Below are positions 21,400 to 33,079 of a stretch of 64,000 nt of DNA, piece by piece. The stretch comes from Eutreptiella sp. 'Long Island Sound 2002' (Eukaryota > Euglenozoa > Euglenophyceae > Eutreptiales > Eutreptiaceae). Both the position numbers and the translations under genes were made by a program. Each line of letters opens with the position of its first letter. The stretch's first letter is position 1. The notes under the pieces are model-generated. The model was not told the origin of the DNA. It did no database searches and saw nothing but the letters and a program-made list of their open reading frames with translations. Location of the stretch: NCBI GenBank assembly GCA_964036045.1, contig OZ038381.1, positions 62,124,242 to 62,188,241 on the forward strand, written 5' to 3'.

Positions 21400-24300
21400 G
21401 GCGGATAGTCGAGCACACTTTTGACCCTTGGATCTCGAAACTGGTTGGACCATTCATGGCAATTCAAGGCTCTAGTGAAAGGTACCCGTTGGGGCTTTCC
21501 ATACATGGTTCCTTTGAAACAGACCAAAACAGTGGCGCAGAGGGAGGGGGCGGATAGTCGAGCACACTTTTGACCCTTGGATCTCGAAACTGGTTGGACC
21601 ATTCTTGGCAATTCAAGGCTCTGGTGAAAGGTACTGATTGGGCTTTCCATAAATGGTTCCTTTGAAACCTACCAAAACAGTGGTGCAAAGGGAGGGGGCG
21701 GATGGTCGAGCACATTTTTGACCCTTGGATCTCGAAATTGGTTGGACCATTCTTGGCAATTCAAGATACACGGTTCCTTTGAAACATACCAAAACAGTGG
21801 CGCAGAGGGAGGGGGCGGATAGTTGAGCACACTTTTGACCCTTGGATCTCGAAACTGGTTGGACCAATCCTGGCAATTCAAGGCTCTGGTGAAAGGTACA
21901 CGTTGGGGCTTTGCATACATGGTTCCTTTGAAAGAAACCAAAACAGTGGTGCAGAGGGAGGGGGCAGATAGTCGAGCACACTTTTGACCCTTGGATCTCG
22001 AAATTGGTTGGCCCATTCTTGGCAATTCAAGGCTCTGGTGAAAGATGCTGGTTGGGGCTTTCCATACATGGTTCCTTTGAAACAAAACAAAACAGTGGCG
22101 CAGAGGGAGGGGGTAGATAGTCGAGCACACTTTTGACCCTTGGATCTCGAAACTGGTTGGCCCATTCCTGGCAATTCAAGGCTCTAGTGAAAGGTACTGG
22201 TTGGGCTTTCCATACACGGTTCCTTTGAAACAAACCAAAACAGTGGCGCACAGGGAGGGGGCGGATAGTCGAGCACACTTTCGACCCTTGGATCTCGAAA
22301 CTGGTTGGCCCATTCTTGGCAATTCAAGGCTCTAGTGAAAGATACACGTTGGGCTTTCCATACACGGTTCCTTTGAAACATACCAAAACGGTGGCGCAGA
22401 GGGAGGGGGCAGATAGTCGAGCACACTTTTGACCCTTGGATCTCGAAACTGGTTGGCCCATTCTTGGCAATTCAAGGCTCTGGTGAAAGATACTGGTTGG
22501 GGCTTTCCATACACGGTTCCTTTGAAACAAACCAAAACAGTGGCGCAGAGGGAGGGGGCGGATAGTCGAGCACACTTTTGACCCTTGGATCTCGAAACTG
22601 GTTGGCCCATTCTTGGCAATTCAAGGCTCTGGTGAAAGGTACACGTTGGGCTTTGCATACACGGTTCCTTTGAAACAAACCAAAACAGTGGCGCTGAGGG
22701 AGGGGGCAGATAGTCGAGCACACTTTTGACCCTTGGATCTCGAAACTGGTTGGCCCATTCTTGGCAATTCAAGGCTCTGGTGAAAGATACTGCTTGGGCT
22801 TTCCATACGAGGTTCCTTTGAAACAAACCAAAACAGTGGCGCAGAGGGAGGGGGCAGATAGTCGAGCACACTTTTGACCCTTGGATCTCGAAACTGGTTG
22901 GCCCATTCTTGGCATTTCAAGGCTCTGGTGAAAGATACTGGTTTGGCTTTCCATACACGGTTCCTTTGAAACAAACCAAAACAGTGGCGCAGAGGGAGGG
23001 GGCAGATAGTCGAGCACACTTTTGACCCTTGCATCTCGAAACTGGTTGGCCCATTCTTGGCAATTCAAGGCTCTGGTGAAAGATACTGGTTGGGGCTTTC
23101 CATACACGGTTCCTTTGAAACAAACCAAAAAAGTGGCGCAGAGGGAGGGGGCGGATAGTCGAGCACACTTTTGACCCTTGGATCTCGAAACTGGTTGGCC
23201 CATTCTTGGCAATTCAAGGCTCTGGTGAAAGGTACACGTTGGGCTTTCCATACACGGTTCCTTTGAAACAAACCAAAACAGTGGCGCTGAGGGAGGGGGC
23301 AGATAGTCGAGCACACTTTTGACCCTTGGATCTCGAAACTGGTTGGCCCATTCTTGGCAATTCAAGGCTCTGGTGAAAGATACTGGTTGGGCTTTCCATA
23401 CGAGGTTCCTTTGAAACAAACCAAAACAGTGGCGCAGAGGGAGGGGGCAGATAGTCGAGCACACTTTTGACCCTTGGATCTCGAAACTGGTTGGCCCATT
23501 CTTGGCAATTCAAGGCTCTGGTGAAAGATACTGGTTTGGCTTTCCATACACGGTTCCTTTGAAACAAACCAAAACAGTGGCGCAGAGGGAGGGGGCAGAT
23601 AGTCGAGCACACTTTTGACCCTTGCATCTCGAAACTGGTTGGCCCATTCTTGGCAATTCAAGGCTCTGGTGAAAGGTACACGTTGGGCTTTCCATACACG
23701 GTTCCTTTGAAACAAACCAAAATAGTGGCGCAGAGGGAGGGGGCAGATAGTCGAGCACACTTTTGACCCTTGGATCTCGAAACTCGTTGGACCATTCTTG
23801 GCAATTCAAGGCTCCGGTGAAAGGTACACGTTGGGCTTTGCATACACGGTTCCTTTGAAACATACCAAAACAGTGGCGCTGAGGGAGGGGGCAGATAGTC
23901 GAGCACACTTTTGACCCTTGGATCTCGAAACTGGTTGGCCCATTCTTGGCAATTCAAGGCTCTGGTGAAAAATACTGGTTGGGCTTTCCATACACGGTTC
24001 CTTTGAAACAAACCAAAACGGTGGCGCAGAGGGAGGGGGCAGATAGTCGAGCACACTTTTGACCCTTGGATCTCGAAACTGGTTGGCCCATTCTTGGCAA
24101 TTCAAGGCTCTGGTGAAAGATGCTGGTTGGGCTTTCCATACACGGTTCCTTTGAAACAAACCAAAACAGTGGCGCAGAGGGAGGGGGCAGATAGTCGAGC
24201 ACACTTTTGACCCTTGGATCTCGAAACTGGTTGGCCCATTCTTGGCAATTCAAGGCTCTGGTGAAAGATACTGGTTGGGCTTTCCATACACGGTTCCTTT

Positions 24301-24400
24301 GCAACAAACCAAAACAGTGGCGCACAGGGAGGGGGCAGATAGTCGAGCACACTTTTGACCCTTGGATCTCGAAACTGGTTGGCCCATTCTTGGCAATTCA
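21400..24400 (+). repeat. 148-bp tandem array 1 (about 20 units)
   Basis: Units contain AAGGCTCTGGTGAAAGATAC, GGGCTTTCCATACACGGTTC, CAAAACAGTGGCGCAGAGGG and GATAGTCGAGCACACTTTTG. One unit near 21760 is shortened. Variants recur every fourth unit (for example the TTGCATCTCG variant at about 23030 and 23623, and GCGCTGAGGG at 22692, 23284 and 23877), giving a ~592-bp higher-order period. The array starts at phase GCGGATAG and ends at phase TTGGCAATTCA. Long ORFs here are repeat translations. Confidence 0.95.
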
Positions 24401-27311
24401 GGGGCTCGGTTGGAATCGGGGAATCGCGGACCCCCCCCCTTCATTACGCCCGAGCCCCCCTTGCGCACGGCACCCCTGCAGGACCCCCCCTCGTATGCCA
24501 CCGCTAACCCCTCCGTGAAGGCTGACCGCCCAGCCCCCCCGATGGCTCGCAACTTCGTGGACGGCCTCGGCTACACAGTCCACCGCGATATTCTCCTCGC
24601 GGAGGACTGCAAGACCACCTGGGGGAAGGTGGAAAAAATTTGGCGAGGGGGGACCAAGTTCCTCAACACTTTGACCCAGTGTTCAATGTGAAACCGGTGG
24701 AGGGGCAGAGGAAGGACCCCACCCTCCCCCAGCGGTACCATTCCAAGCCCTCCAAAACCGGGGGGCTGGCTGGTGCCCTTATTAAAAAGTTTATTAACGC
24801 CATGCAGGACCGTGTCCCCGATCCGTTCGAGGACTTGTTTGAGATGCCGTGTTCGGTCATCGTGTCGGGTGTTGAGTCGGGCGACCAGCTCCCGCACACG
24901 GATGTCTCCACCGCCCCCGACATGCTCCCCCCCCCCTGACCGCCACCCTTCCAGCTGCAACATCTCCACCTTCGTGGCCCTCTCCCCCCAGTACCGCCTC
25001 AACATCCATGCGGGAACGGCGCTGGGGGAGGCCACGGAGGAGAGGTGGGACGAGGTCCTCCTCGAACAGGGGGAGGTCCTCGTCATGGTCAGCACTGCCC
25101 GGCACCACGGGCTCCCCTCTCCCCCCGGGCAAAAGATGCAGGGGGCACTGTTTACGCAGTGGACCCCCGATGGGCGTCATTCGGGGGTTAAGCCGAATAC
25201 GACGCATATGGACCCCCCCTACCCCCCTGGAGCTCAAGGACTGCCTCGGCGTGCTGGAAATGGGGGGTGTGGGAGGACGTGCCCACGTTCATGCAACTGT
25301 TGCTGTTGGGTGTTGGATTGGAGGCTCGGGTGGGGCTGGCCAGCCGGGACGTGGTGGACGACGTCTTTCTGCCCCCAGAGGTGCAACCAGGCCCCCCGGT
25401 GTGCACACACCATCCCCTGTTCCTCTCCCGCTCCGCGCACGGCATCTACCCCGTCACCGTGCGTGAGGGGGAAATCCTCCTATGGAACGGGGCGTATGAG
25501 ATGGAGGTGGTGAAGGCGGACTCGACGGAGGGGGACGCGGAGGTGACATGGGCACTTGGGGCTACACTGCCCCCCACGCGCCCGGCCCCCGCCTGGCGGC
25601 CGCTGCACGCTGTGCCAGAGTGGAAGCGGGCGAAGGAGTCCAAGAAGGGGACGTGGACTGTGACGTACCCGTGTAAATGTGAGGTATGCATTGTTTTGTA
25701 CCCCGTATTCGCGCGAAGTTCGCGCAAGGTTCGCAACTGTGTGCTTCGCATTCGAATATGCTCATTCATGAATTTCTCACCAAGTTCGCGCGAATTTCAC
25801 ATGAATATTTACATTTTTCCATTTCATCTCCTTCTCAGGAGCCATGGCATTGCTGGCTGCTCGACCCCCGAGCGGCCGTGGCCGCCCAGAAGCGATTCCG
25901 CCCGGCCAGGCACACCAGTGCCCCTGCACTACCGGGCACGGGCACGGGCACGGGCATGGGCACGGGCACGGGCGGCCACGTGTCCTTCGACCTGCCCTTC
26001 AGTTCGGCCGGCGCCCCGCCCGCAGACTTCCGGCCGGCCGTGCCCGCGGCCCCCCCTCCAGCCCCGGGCCCGGACCCCGTGGTCGTCGCAAACCCGGTGG
26101 CAGGAACCGGTGCCAAGGCCTACCCGTTGGACCTCCCCCCCCATCACCACCCTCTCCATGCTGCGGACCCAGCCCCCGCTCGCATGGAAGCTGGACCTCC
26201 CGGGACGGAAGCGGGCAAGGGAGGAGTTCGTGGCGACGACGTGGGAGATCGAGGTTGAGACGCAGGATGGGGCGCGGGAGCCGCCCCTCTAAATTTCCTT
26301 CCCCTACGCCATCACCCACCCGAACCCCGGGGGAGGTTGGAAGGAGGGGGAGAGGGTTATTGCCCTCTACGCATACCAGCTGCGTGGAGGGCATTGGAGA
26401 ATGGATTGTTGCGTGCAAGGTAGGGCGGGGGTGCCGGTGGGGCAGCTGAGGCGGTTGGCAGCGTTGGCGGTGACGGGGGTGAGGGGATGGGGGGACCGGT
26501 TGGAGGAGCACATGAGCTACGCCTGGCTCCAAATGCTCACCCGGGCAAAGGAGGAGCAGCGCCGGCATTTGGGGGAGGTGGGGGGAGTGGTGGACGTGGA
26601 TGCGGAGGAGGGGGAGGGGGAGGGGGATGATGCCTCCTCCGTGCGGAGCTCCAGGAGCGGCAGGTCCAGGGGCAAGGTGGGCCGCACCGCAAGGCCCCCA
26701 AACTGCCCGGCAAGTCGGGGGGCCAGCCCTCGGCTGCAAAGCCCCCGCCGGCAGCGCACGTGGACGCGTGGGTGGCGGCGCAGGCGGGGGCCATGCCCGA
26801 GTGGCAAAAGCGGGCGGTGGCGGCGGGGGGGGAGGTTCTCCTCCTGAGGGGCAAGCTCCAGGAGGCAGAGCAGCGGGCGAAGGAGGCGCAGCGGCAGGCA
26901 ACGGCAGCGGAGCGGGAGCGGGATGTTCCGCGGGCGCAGGCCCGCAAATCCAAGCGCAAGCCGGGGCAGCAGCAGGAGGTGGGGGGAGCAAGAGGGGGGG
27001 GGGGGGGTGAGTGACGGGGTGAAGTACCTTATGGCGGGGAGCCAGGCCTGGAAGTCCCAGGCAGAGAAGGTGAAGGGGGAGCTCTCAGCAGTGGCCGCCA
27101 CCGCGCGCCTGCTGCTTGGTCAGAAGGAGGGGGGGCTGTCCTTCGAGTCGGTGGTGCCGGGGTATAAAGCTTCCTTGGACCGCCATGACGCTGCTGAGAA
27201 GCGTTACTCGGGGGACGCCCTCGTGGAGGCCGCCACTAACCCTGCCTTCAAGCCCCCCACGCCCGCCGAGGCCCAGGGCTCTGGCAGCTCCATAGGCACT
27301 AGAAGCTCGTA
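24401..27311 (+). CDS. Gene C: HxD...H oxygenase-like protein with coiled-coil C terminus (5' end replaced by array)
   Basis: Coding sequence starts directly at the array edge. It reads MARNFVDGLGYTVHRDILLA (24542), shifts frame at about 24670, then CSVIVSGVESGDQLPHTDVS with HTD at 24895, NIHAGTALGEATEERWDEVL, GEVLVMVSTARHHGLPSPPG with the distal His near 25105, and GALFTQWTPDGRH. HxD, a G-[ED]-hydrophobic strand and a distal H are the signature of the 2-oxoglutarate/Fe(II) oxygenase double-stranded beta-helix, so this is a fold-level guess. An intron at 25684-25838 (GAG|GTATGC…CTTCTCAG) carries TTCGCGCGAA palindromes. A TAA at 26290 sits in an otherwise continuous frame (ISFPYAITHPNPGGGWKEGE follows). 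From 26750 the product is a coiled coil (LQEAEQRAKEAQRQATAAER), ending near 27311. Confidence 0.55.
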
Positions 27312-27637
27312 GTGTCACCCTGCGAACGACCCTTTTTAACCGTTGTAAATTACACCGGGGCCAACCACTTTCCTGAACATGCTGCGAACTTCGCGAACTT
27401 CGCGCGATTCCTTGCAAATGCGCGACCGACCTAGCCGACTAACGTCCTGGGGTTTTTTGCCAACTTTGCGCAAACTTCGCGCAAATTTATACAGTATTTG
27501 TGTTTAATGGTGGTTCCCAACACATGGGGTGTACGAATGTGTTGTCCAAATTTTTTTCTTCTGCGGTCGATGCCAATGGGGCTTACTTTGTCTGACTTTC
27601 TTGACTTTCATAATCAACATGCCTTGCCTTTTGCCTA
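27312..27637. repeat. Intergenic TTCGCGCGAA-type palindromes
   Basis: Clusters of GCGAACTTCGCGAACTTCGC at 27385-27425 and AACTTTGCGCAAACTTCGCG at 27460-27486 lie between gene C and the transposase-like gene. No coding frame. Confidence 0.75.
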
Positions 27638-28820
27638 TTGTTAGTGTTTTTTGTCATGGGACGTGGGAGTGGCGACAAGGGGAAGAAGGCCTTTGCCCAT
27701 GTCAAGTCCAGGCAGCAGCGGGCCCGCCGCTTGAGGACATTGCAGGAAGTTGTACCGGGGGAACTAGGAGCCGAGTACCTGGTGAGGCACCTTCCGGACA
27801 CGGGGCAGATTGTCCTCACGCCAGTAGACTGGGGGGGGAGTGGTGCTCTACCCACTGCACCATCCATGTGGGAGAAGACCGTCGCAGCGGTGTGGCGCAT
27901 CTGATCGCTGCACCTGTCCAGGACGGAGGCGTAGTACCTCACTCCCCATTTAGTGGAGGGAGTACCATGGGAAGACATGTGGGTCACCATGCAGCAGCTT
28001 GCGCAGCCCGCATCGGAGGGGTTTGTAGCCAAGACGGGCGATGACACGGAGCTATACGGAGCCTTCTGCCTGTTACCGGCGCGGTTGCAACACTTGTACC
28101 GTTGCCGACCAGTTGAACCCGCCCACGTCCAACAACCGGGCAATCCAAGGTTGCATTGGGTGCCACTAGCAGTGGATGGCACGTCGCGGCACGAGGCGTC
28201 CTTCGTGCATGGCACCCTCGGGGGTACCTGTAGCCCCGATCAAATAGCAGGTTGGTGGCTATTGGGGAGTAGTGAGGAGTGGTCGACCTTGTACGCGGCT
28301 GCTCAAGAGGTTGACTTCGACCAACAGTTGTGGGATGCTAGTAAGGTTGTCTTCCAAGACACTTCCGGTGCCGACCGGGAAACACTTTTCTTCCTCTGTG
28401 CCGATGGCAAGGCACAAATTTTAATGGCCAATTGTAAAAATTTTAAAGCCGAGGCTCCACGAGCCATGGTTTGTTGGGTTTGCGGCCGCAATAGGCCAGA
28501 CTGCCTTGCCAATTTTGGCTTGGAAGCCAACATTGACGGGTGGTGGGAGGTTGTGCTCCCCATGGGAGCCATATATAGACACATCCCAACCAAATGTCGC
28601 AACTTGACTACGGGTTGCACGGGGTGCTGCGGGTAATTATTTGTGGTATTTCCGGCATGAGGGATGCGGTGTCGGCTACCAGTGGCAAGTCCGCGGCGGT
28701 CGTCCGCAATTTTTTCCAACCAATCCGAGATGTTTCCCGCATGGCAGCCAAGACGGTAACGAAGGGTAGGATGGCAAAGGGCAATGACACCGCCAACGCA
28801 AAGGGAAACGTTAGGCTGCC
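27638..28820 (+). CDS. Transposase-like protein, N-terminal part (cut by block B)
   Basis: The likely start is the ATG at 27656 (MGRGSGDKGKKAFAHVKSRQ, basic), followed by LRTLQEVVPGELGAEYLVRH and a frame carrying TGA 27902 and TAG 27932 before MWVTMQQLAQPASEGFVAKT, FCLLPARLQHLYRC and WWLLGSSEEWSTLYAAAQEV. Then come CADGKAQILMANCKNFKAEA, the cysteine pair MVCWVCGRNRPDC, and WWEVVLPMGAIYRHIPTKCR. A 1-nt shift leads to LDYGLHGVLRVIICGISGMR. The gene stops dead at 28820, where block B begins. The order Asp-CxxC-HGVxR parallels E2 ORF2 and suggests a DDE/RNase H-like transposase, but the family is not identified. The rest is probably 41165-40226. Confidence 0.6.
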
Positions 28821-29469
28821 CCCCTCCGCCCCATACAAACCCCATGAAGTAAGGACCCGGAAAAACTTTTTCGGTTCAAAATCGCAAAAAACGAAAAAGA
28901 TTAATGATTTTCGGACCCAAAAAAAGTGGGTGTCATCCGACCCCCCCCCCCCTCCCTCAAAACCTCAAACTAGTGGGTTTCAAGTGGGGGTGGTTTGGGG
29001 GGGTCTGGACCAAAAACTCATTGGGGGATGCGGTTATTGGACAACATAATCATTTTAGAAGGGGTTAAACTAAGAATTCAACCCCTTGGGGTAGCATACC
29101 GGAAGAGGCCCCGAAAAGGGCAAAAATGGGGGTATGTGGCGTTTCCCCCTATATATGCCTGATAGCTTTGATCTAACAACTTCGGCGAGGTGATTACATA
29201 AATACGGCCTAAAACATGCTTTACACAGCTTGGGTGTGCATTTTGTGTGGTGACCATATAAAAAAAAAGTGTCGGAAACTTCCATTTTTGAGCTGCCCAG
29301 GGTCAGAAACTGCGCAAGGAGGTTGCGTAGTAGTCCCTTGGGAACGCCTCCCCCCCCCCGACCAGATACCCAAACAATAAGAAAAACACATAAATACGGC
29401 CTAAAACATGCTTTAAATAGGTTGGATGGTCATTGTGAGTGGTCATGATGTCAATAAAATCAGTTTCCC
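28821..29469 (+). repeat. Block B and satellite A
   Basis: Block B resumes in mid-unit (CTCCGCCCCATACAAACCCC). It contains the short hairpin AAGGGGTT…AACCCCTT near 29060, then satellite A up to the left end of the TAGAACG element. Confidence 0.85.
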
Positions 29470-29560
29470 CTTGGTACACGCTAGAGGACCCAATTTCGTT
29501 CTAGCCTAGAACTTCTAGTCTACACGTTCTAGCCCAAATTAGATCAATACTAGAACGATA

Positions 29561-30063
29561 TAATAGGCTGGACTTGTAGAATAGGTAGAACACAAAAAAC
29601 AAATTATTACAGTTGGTTGGGGGTGCATGGCACATACACTCATAGCAACCAACACACTAGAGCAAGCTTAGAAGAAGGCTAGAACAAAAACCTGCACAAA
29701 AATTTGGCAAGTAACGGACACCAATGTGGGAGGGGGGGGGGTTCCATGAGACATAGACCCATAGAAAACATCACATTTGGTACATGTCTAGTCATATGTG
29801 CTCACACACACACACACACACATGCACGCACACATTTTGACATAGGCACAAGCACTGTGGGGCTGCCTTCCCTTCAAGCGTTGGTTGCACGGGGGGGTGG
29901 GGGGCTTTGCTTTCATCGCACATTTTCAGGGGGGGGGGACTTCAGAACTACCTGGGGGGGGGGGGGGGTTGAACTGAGGGGTGTGGGAGGGTGTTCTTTT
30001 CTTTGTTTCACATGTGCATTTTGTGAATCAAATATGAACCAATTTCTCATATGAACCAATTTC
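29561..30063. other. AT/GC-mixed non-coding part of the element
   Basis: Holds an (AC)n tract at 29803-29830 and G-runs at 29890-29970. No supported gene. Confidence 0.4.
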
Positions 30064-30660
30064 AAGGTGCAGGTGAGCCATGCTATGCTGTGCACTATTG
30101 TGGTGTGTTGTGGTCTCGTAAGGTTTGAAGTGGTGTCATGTGGTGTGGTGTGCCGTGCTGTGTTGTAGTCTGTTGTGGTGTGTGATGTGCTACGGTGGGT
30201 TGTACTGTGCAGTGGCGTGGTGTGTTGTGGTCACCTGAGGTGCGTTGTGGTGTGTTGCGGTGTCATGTGGTGTGGTCTGGTGTCATGTGCCGTGGCCTCA
30301 TGTCATGTGGTGTGGTGTGCTGTGGTGTGGTGTGGTGTGCTGCGGTCTATTGTAGTGTGTGATCTCTTGTGGTGTGTTCTACGGTGCGGGGGGGGGGGTA
30401 TTGTGTTGTGGTCACATGATGTGCGCTCTGGTGTGTTGTGTTGTCATGTGGTCCGGTTGTTTTGGTTGGTTGAATGGTGTGTTGGTTGCTTGGCAGGTTG
30501 GGTTGTTTGGCAGGTTGGGTTATTTGATGCGTGTTTAGCTGGCTGGGGCATGCTGTGTGGTATGTGCACCCTGTGGTGTGTGGTGCCGTGTGCTGTTGTA
30601 TGCTCTCTGATGTCGTGTCTGTGGGTACCCATGTATCTGTTGCCATTCCAAGGGAGGGGA
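30064..30660 (+). repeat. Cryptically simple TGTGGTGTG repeat
   Basis: Irregular TGTGGTGTGTTGTGGT sequence grading into a TTGGCAGGTTGGGTT repeat near 30485-30530. The frame at 30175-31170 is open mainly because of this low complexity. Confidence 0.8.
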
Positions 30661-30734
30661 GGGATCGTAAGCATTCAATATTTTTGCTCTAGGGGCATTG
30701 TAGGGAACTGTTCTAGCGACGTTCTAGCGCCGTT

Positions 30735-31170
30735 TTGCCTGATCGCGACTTGTGCCATCGCCCATGCCTCAGAGGGACAAGCACAGGGAGGTCGCGACGA
30801 CCCGCAGGGGCGGCGGGGGGTGAATGGGGAGGGGGATCCGGTGGGGAGGCCGGAGCAGAACCACAACACCACGGGCGGCGGCCGCGTCGGCGAGTCGAGG
30901 AGCCTCCGGCTCCCGACCCCCCCCCCCCAGGGCTGCATGTGCCACCCTACAGCCCAGCAAGCGACTCTGGCTTGGTACAGTGCTGCAGGGAGGAAAGACC
31001 CAGCCCGCAACTCCGGCCATAGAGCACTCTGGCAACAAGCACAGAGCACATTGATCTTTACACGGAATTGCATGCGCAGAAGACCGCGGGGTAGGCATAG
31101 TGCAGGAAGGTGCGGTGAAGCCAACCGGACTGATGGAGGCCAAAGGGACGCCCTCCCTCCCTTGAAATAG
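30735..31170 (+). CDS. Doubtful gene remnant in the second TAGAACG element
   Basis: Downstream of the palindromes a GC-rich stretch is open on several frames. The most protein-like reading is CHPTAQQATLAWYSAAGRKD followed by RNCMRRRPRGRHSAGRCGEA, ending at TAG 31168. The opposite strand is also open through 31241-30675. There is no splice support and no domain. Confidence 0.2.
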
Positions 31171-31470
31171 GTGGGAGCGATACAGGCCCGGCCTAACACC
31201 GGGCCCAGGGGCAGGGCCACCCCGGAAGGATGTTGGGGCAAGGCGCTAGCGCGGTCGTGGACCCAGTCATGGCTGCGCGGTACCCCCCTCCCCTATATAG
31301 GTGGGTACGGCGGCGCCCCCTCGCTCCGCACAGCAAGTACAGCTTGCAAAATGATGCGGCGCCACGTCGCGTACCCACCGTACCGTGCCCTCCCGCCGCC
31401 GTCCCTGTACCAGATGGGACGTCGCGGGCCACAGCCGGTTTCCGGTAACCTAATACCTCCAGAAGGCCCA

Positions 31471-31800
31471 CCAGGGAGGGTATGTGGTGTATCCCCCAAT
31501 ATACGGGCGTACGCGGCTTTTATCTATTAACCTTTGTGAGGTAATTTTTGAGCAGTATAGGCTGAAAAGCTGTATAAGCAGGTAGTGTACAAATCTCGTT
31601 TGACCCCCCTCCCCCCCGAACTGCGACGCAAATGGGTTGAAAAACACATTAATACCGCCTAAAACATGCTTTACATACCTTGAATGGTCATTTTAGGTGA
31701 TCACGGGATCAATAAAATAAATTTCGAAATCTTCTAGTTTTGAGCTGCCCGAGGTGAAAAGATGCATGTGCAGGTTGTATATGCATCCCTTGGGAGCCCC
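31471..31800 (+). repeat. Satellite A/block B fragment
   Basis: Block B tail (CCCCCAATATACGGGCGTACGC) followed by a satellite A monomer ending in a poly-C tract at 31798-31814. Confidence 0.8.
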
Positions 31801-33070
31801 CCCCCCCCCCCCCGCCACCCAGTCGGCCCAAATTTCAGCCACCACAAAGCGAGGGTGCAGGCCGTGGGCTGGTTCCCCTTGGGGACCAGGAAATAGGGGA
31901 GCAGACCTTTTGCTGCCCCTACCCCCCCCAACAGAAATGGGGCCGGACCGAAAGCAGGCCCAGCACCCCCCCCCCCCCCCCAAGCATGCCCTCGCACCCT
32001 CACTGCAGGCCGTCACATGGTGATCGAGGTCCCACCCCTCACGGACATGGAGCGGACGCCGAACGACGAGTATGTTGGGATCTGGAACCCGCATGGTAAC
32101 CCAGCAGCTGGTCCTCCTCTCCCAAACAAGTGAGCAGGTAGACCCATCCACCACTAACCCCCCCCCCCCCCCCAGCCTGAGCCCCCGACGGGAGGGGTGC
32201 ACGGAGTCGGCGCCCTCAGGGCCTGAAAAGTGGAGGCTGTGAAGGGCTCACAGCTTGACCGCTGTGGGTATCCCTTGAGCGACTTGCACAGGGAACCTCT
32301 AGGTGTGCGCGTGCCCCTCCAACTTCATCACAGACGCCTAGGCCAGCACAGCCCCGTGCACTCCAGTGCAGTTCCTGCCGAACCCTTCCCCCCCCCCCCC
32401 TTCCTCAATGGAGAGGCCATTCGGGTGTGGTGCCCTCTGGGCCCCCTCGTCTACGCGGGCTGTAGCGCCGCAGCCAGTGCAGCCAGCACCGGTGGCACCC
32501 AGGGCAGGGAAGCACTCTTTGCGCCCTGGTGCCCCTCCACCTGCCCGCGGTACGCCCTCGGCCGTGGGGAGCCGGACCCAGCCCGCGTGGCAGCACCACC
32601 TGTGCCTAAGGCAGTCAAGGAGTGCGGGTCTGACCCCAGTCGTGCCACGTACCACCGCCTTCCCGTGCCAACAGACAGTCGTGGAGTGGTTGGGTAGCAT
32701 GTCCTAGTGACGTGGAGGTTGCGAGCCCAGGCCGACATCTCCCCCGGCGGGCTCAGAGTCGGGCTCTCCAGCCTCCCTGCCGGGGCCTGGAGCACCAAGC
32801 ACACACTTCCCCACACCATGTGCGCCAACGCCAAACAACAATGGAGCAAGCAGGTGTGCCACAGCCCCCCCCCCCCCCTCCACAAACACACAACGGCACA
32901 TACACACAGGCACGGCGGCATCTCCCGCCCGCGAGCGCCACCGCGGGGTCTGGGGGCGGTCAGCAGTCCGGTAGGCCTTGTGACCGGACACCCTGGTACA
33001 GCCGCCTGGTCGGGTCTGGCAGGGAAGGCGGCGCGGACCGTGGGTAGGCGACCAAGTGAGGCCTTCACCC
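31801..33070 (+). CDS. GC-rich island with possible exons, unassigned
   Basis: After a poly-C tract an exon-like stretch reads VIEVPPLTDMERTPNDEYVG then NPHGNPAAGPPLPNK, with a start at ATG 32019 and a GTGAGC donor near 32129. C13AG acceptor-like sequence lies near 32174. A further open frame at 32230-32697 reads SQLDRCGYPLSDLHREPLGV. Frames on both strands stay open because of composition, and no domain was recognised. The island is bounded by satellite on both sides and may be another element fragment. Confidence 0.3.
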
Positions 33071-33079
33071 AACCCAACC

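Larger units (their letters stand above)
29470..31470. mobile_element. Second TAGAACG-palindrome element (truncated)
   Basis: The left terminus CTTGGTACACGCTA at 29470 is the inverted match of the terminus at 3003. GTTCTAG/CTAGAAC palindromes follow at 29497-29560 and again at 30690-30735. The right end shows no matching terminus: block B/satellite sequence resumes at about 31475, so the element appears truncated. The insertion is in satellite A. Confidence 0.5.

Noticed and set aside
21357-24352. Tandem reading frames of 80-230 residues on the reverse strand
   Set aside because: Each is the 148-bp satellite translated with a constant period; the same holds for 48547-51378.
21400-24400. CRISPR-like array
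   Set aside because: Units are 148 bp and similar throughout, with no short repeats separated by unique spacers; the context is eukaryotic.
25999-26991. 330-residue reverse-strand proline-rich frame
   Set aside because: It is antisense to the coiled-coil part of gene C and composition-driven.
30175-31170. 331-residue frame beginning in TGTGGTGTG repeats
   Set aside because: Its first half is translated simple repeat; only a doubtful downstream part was kept.
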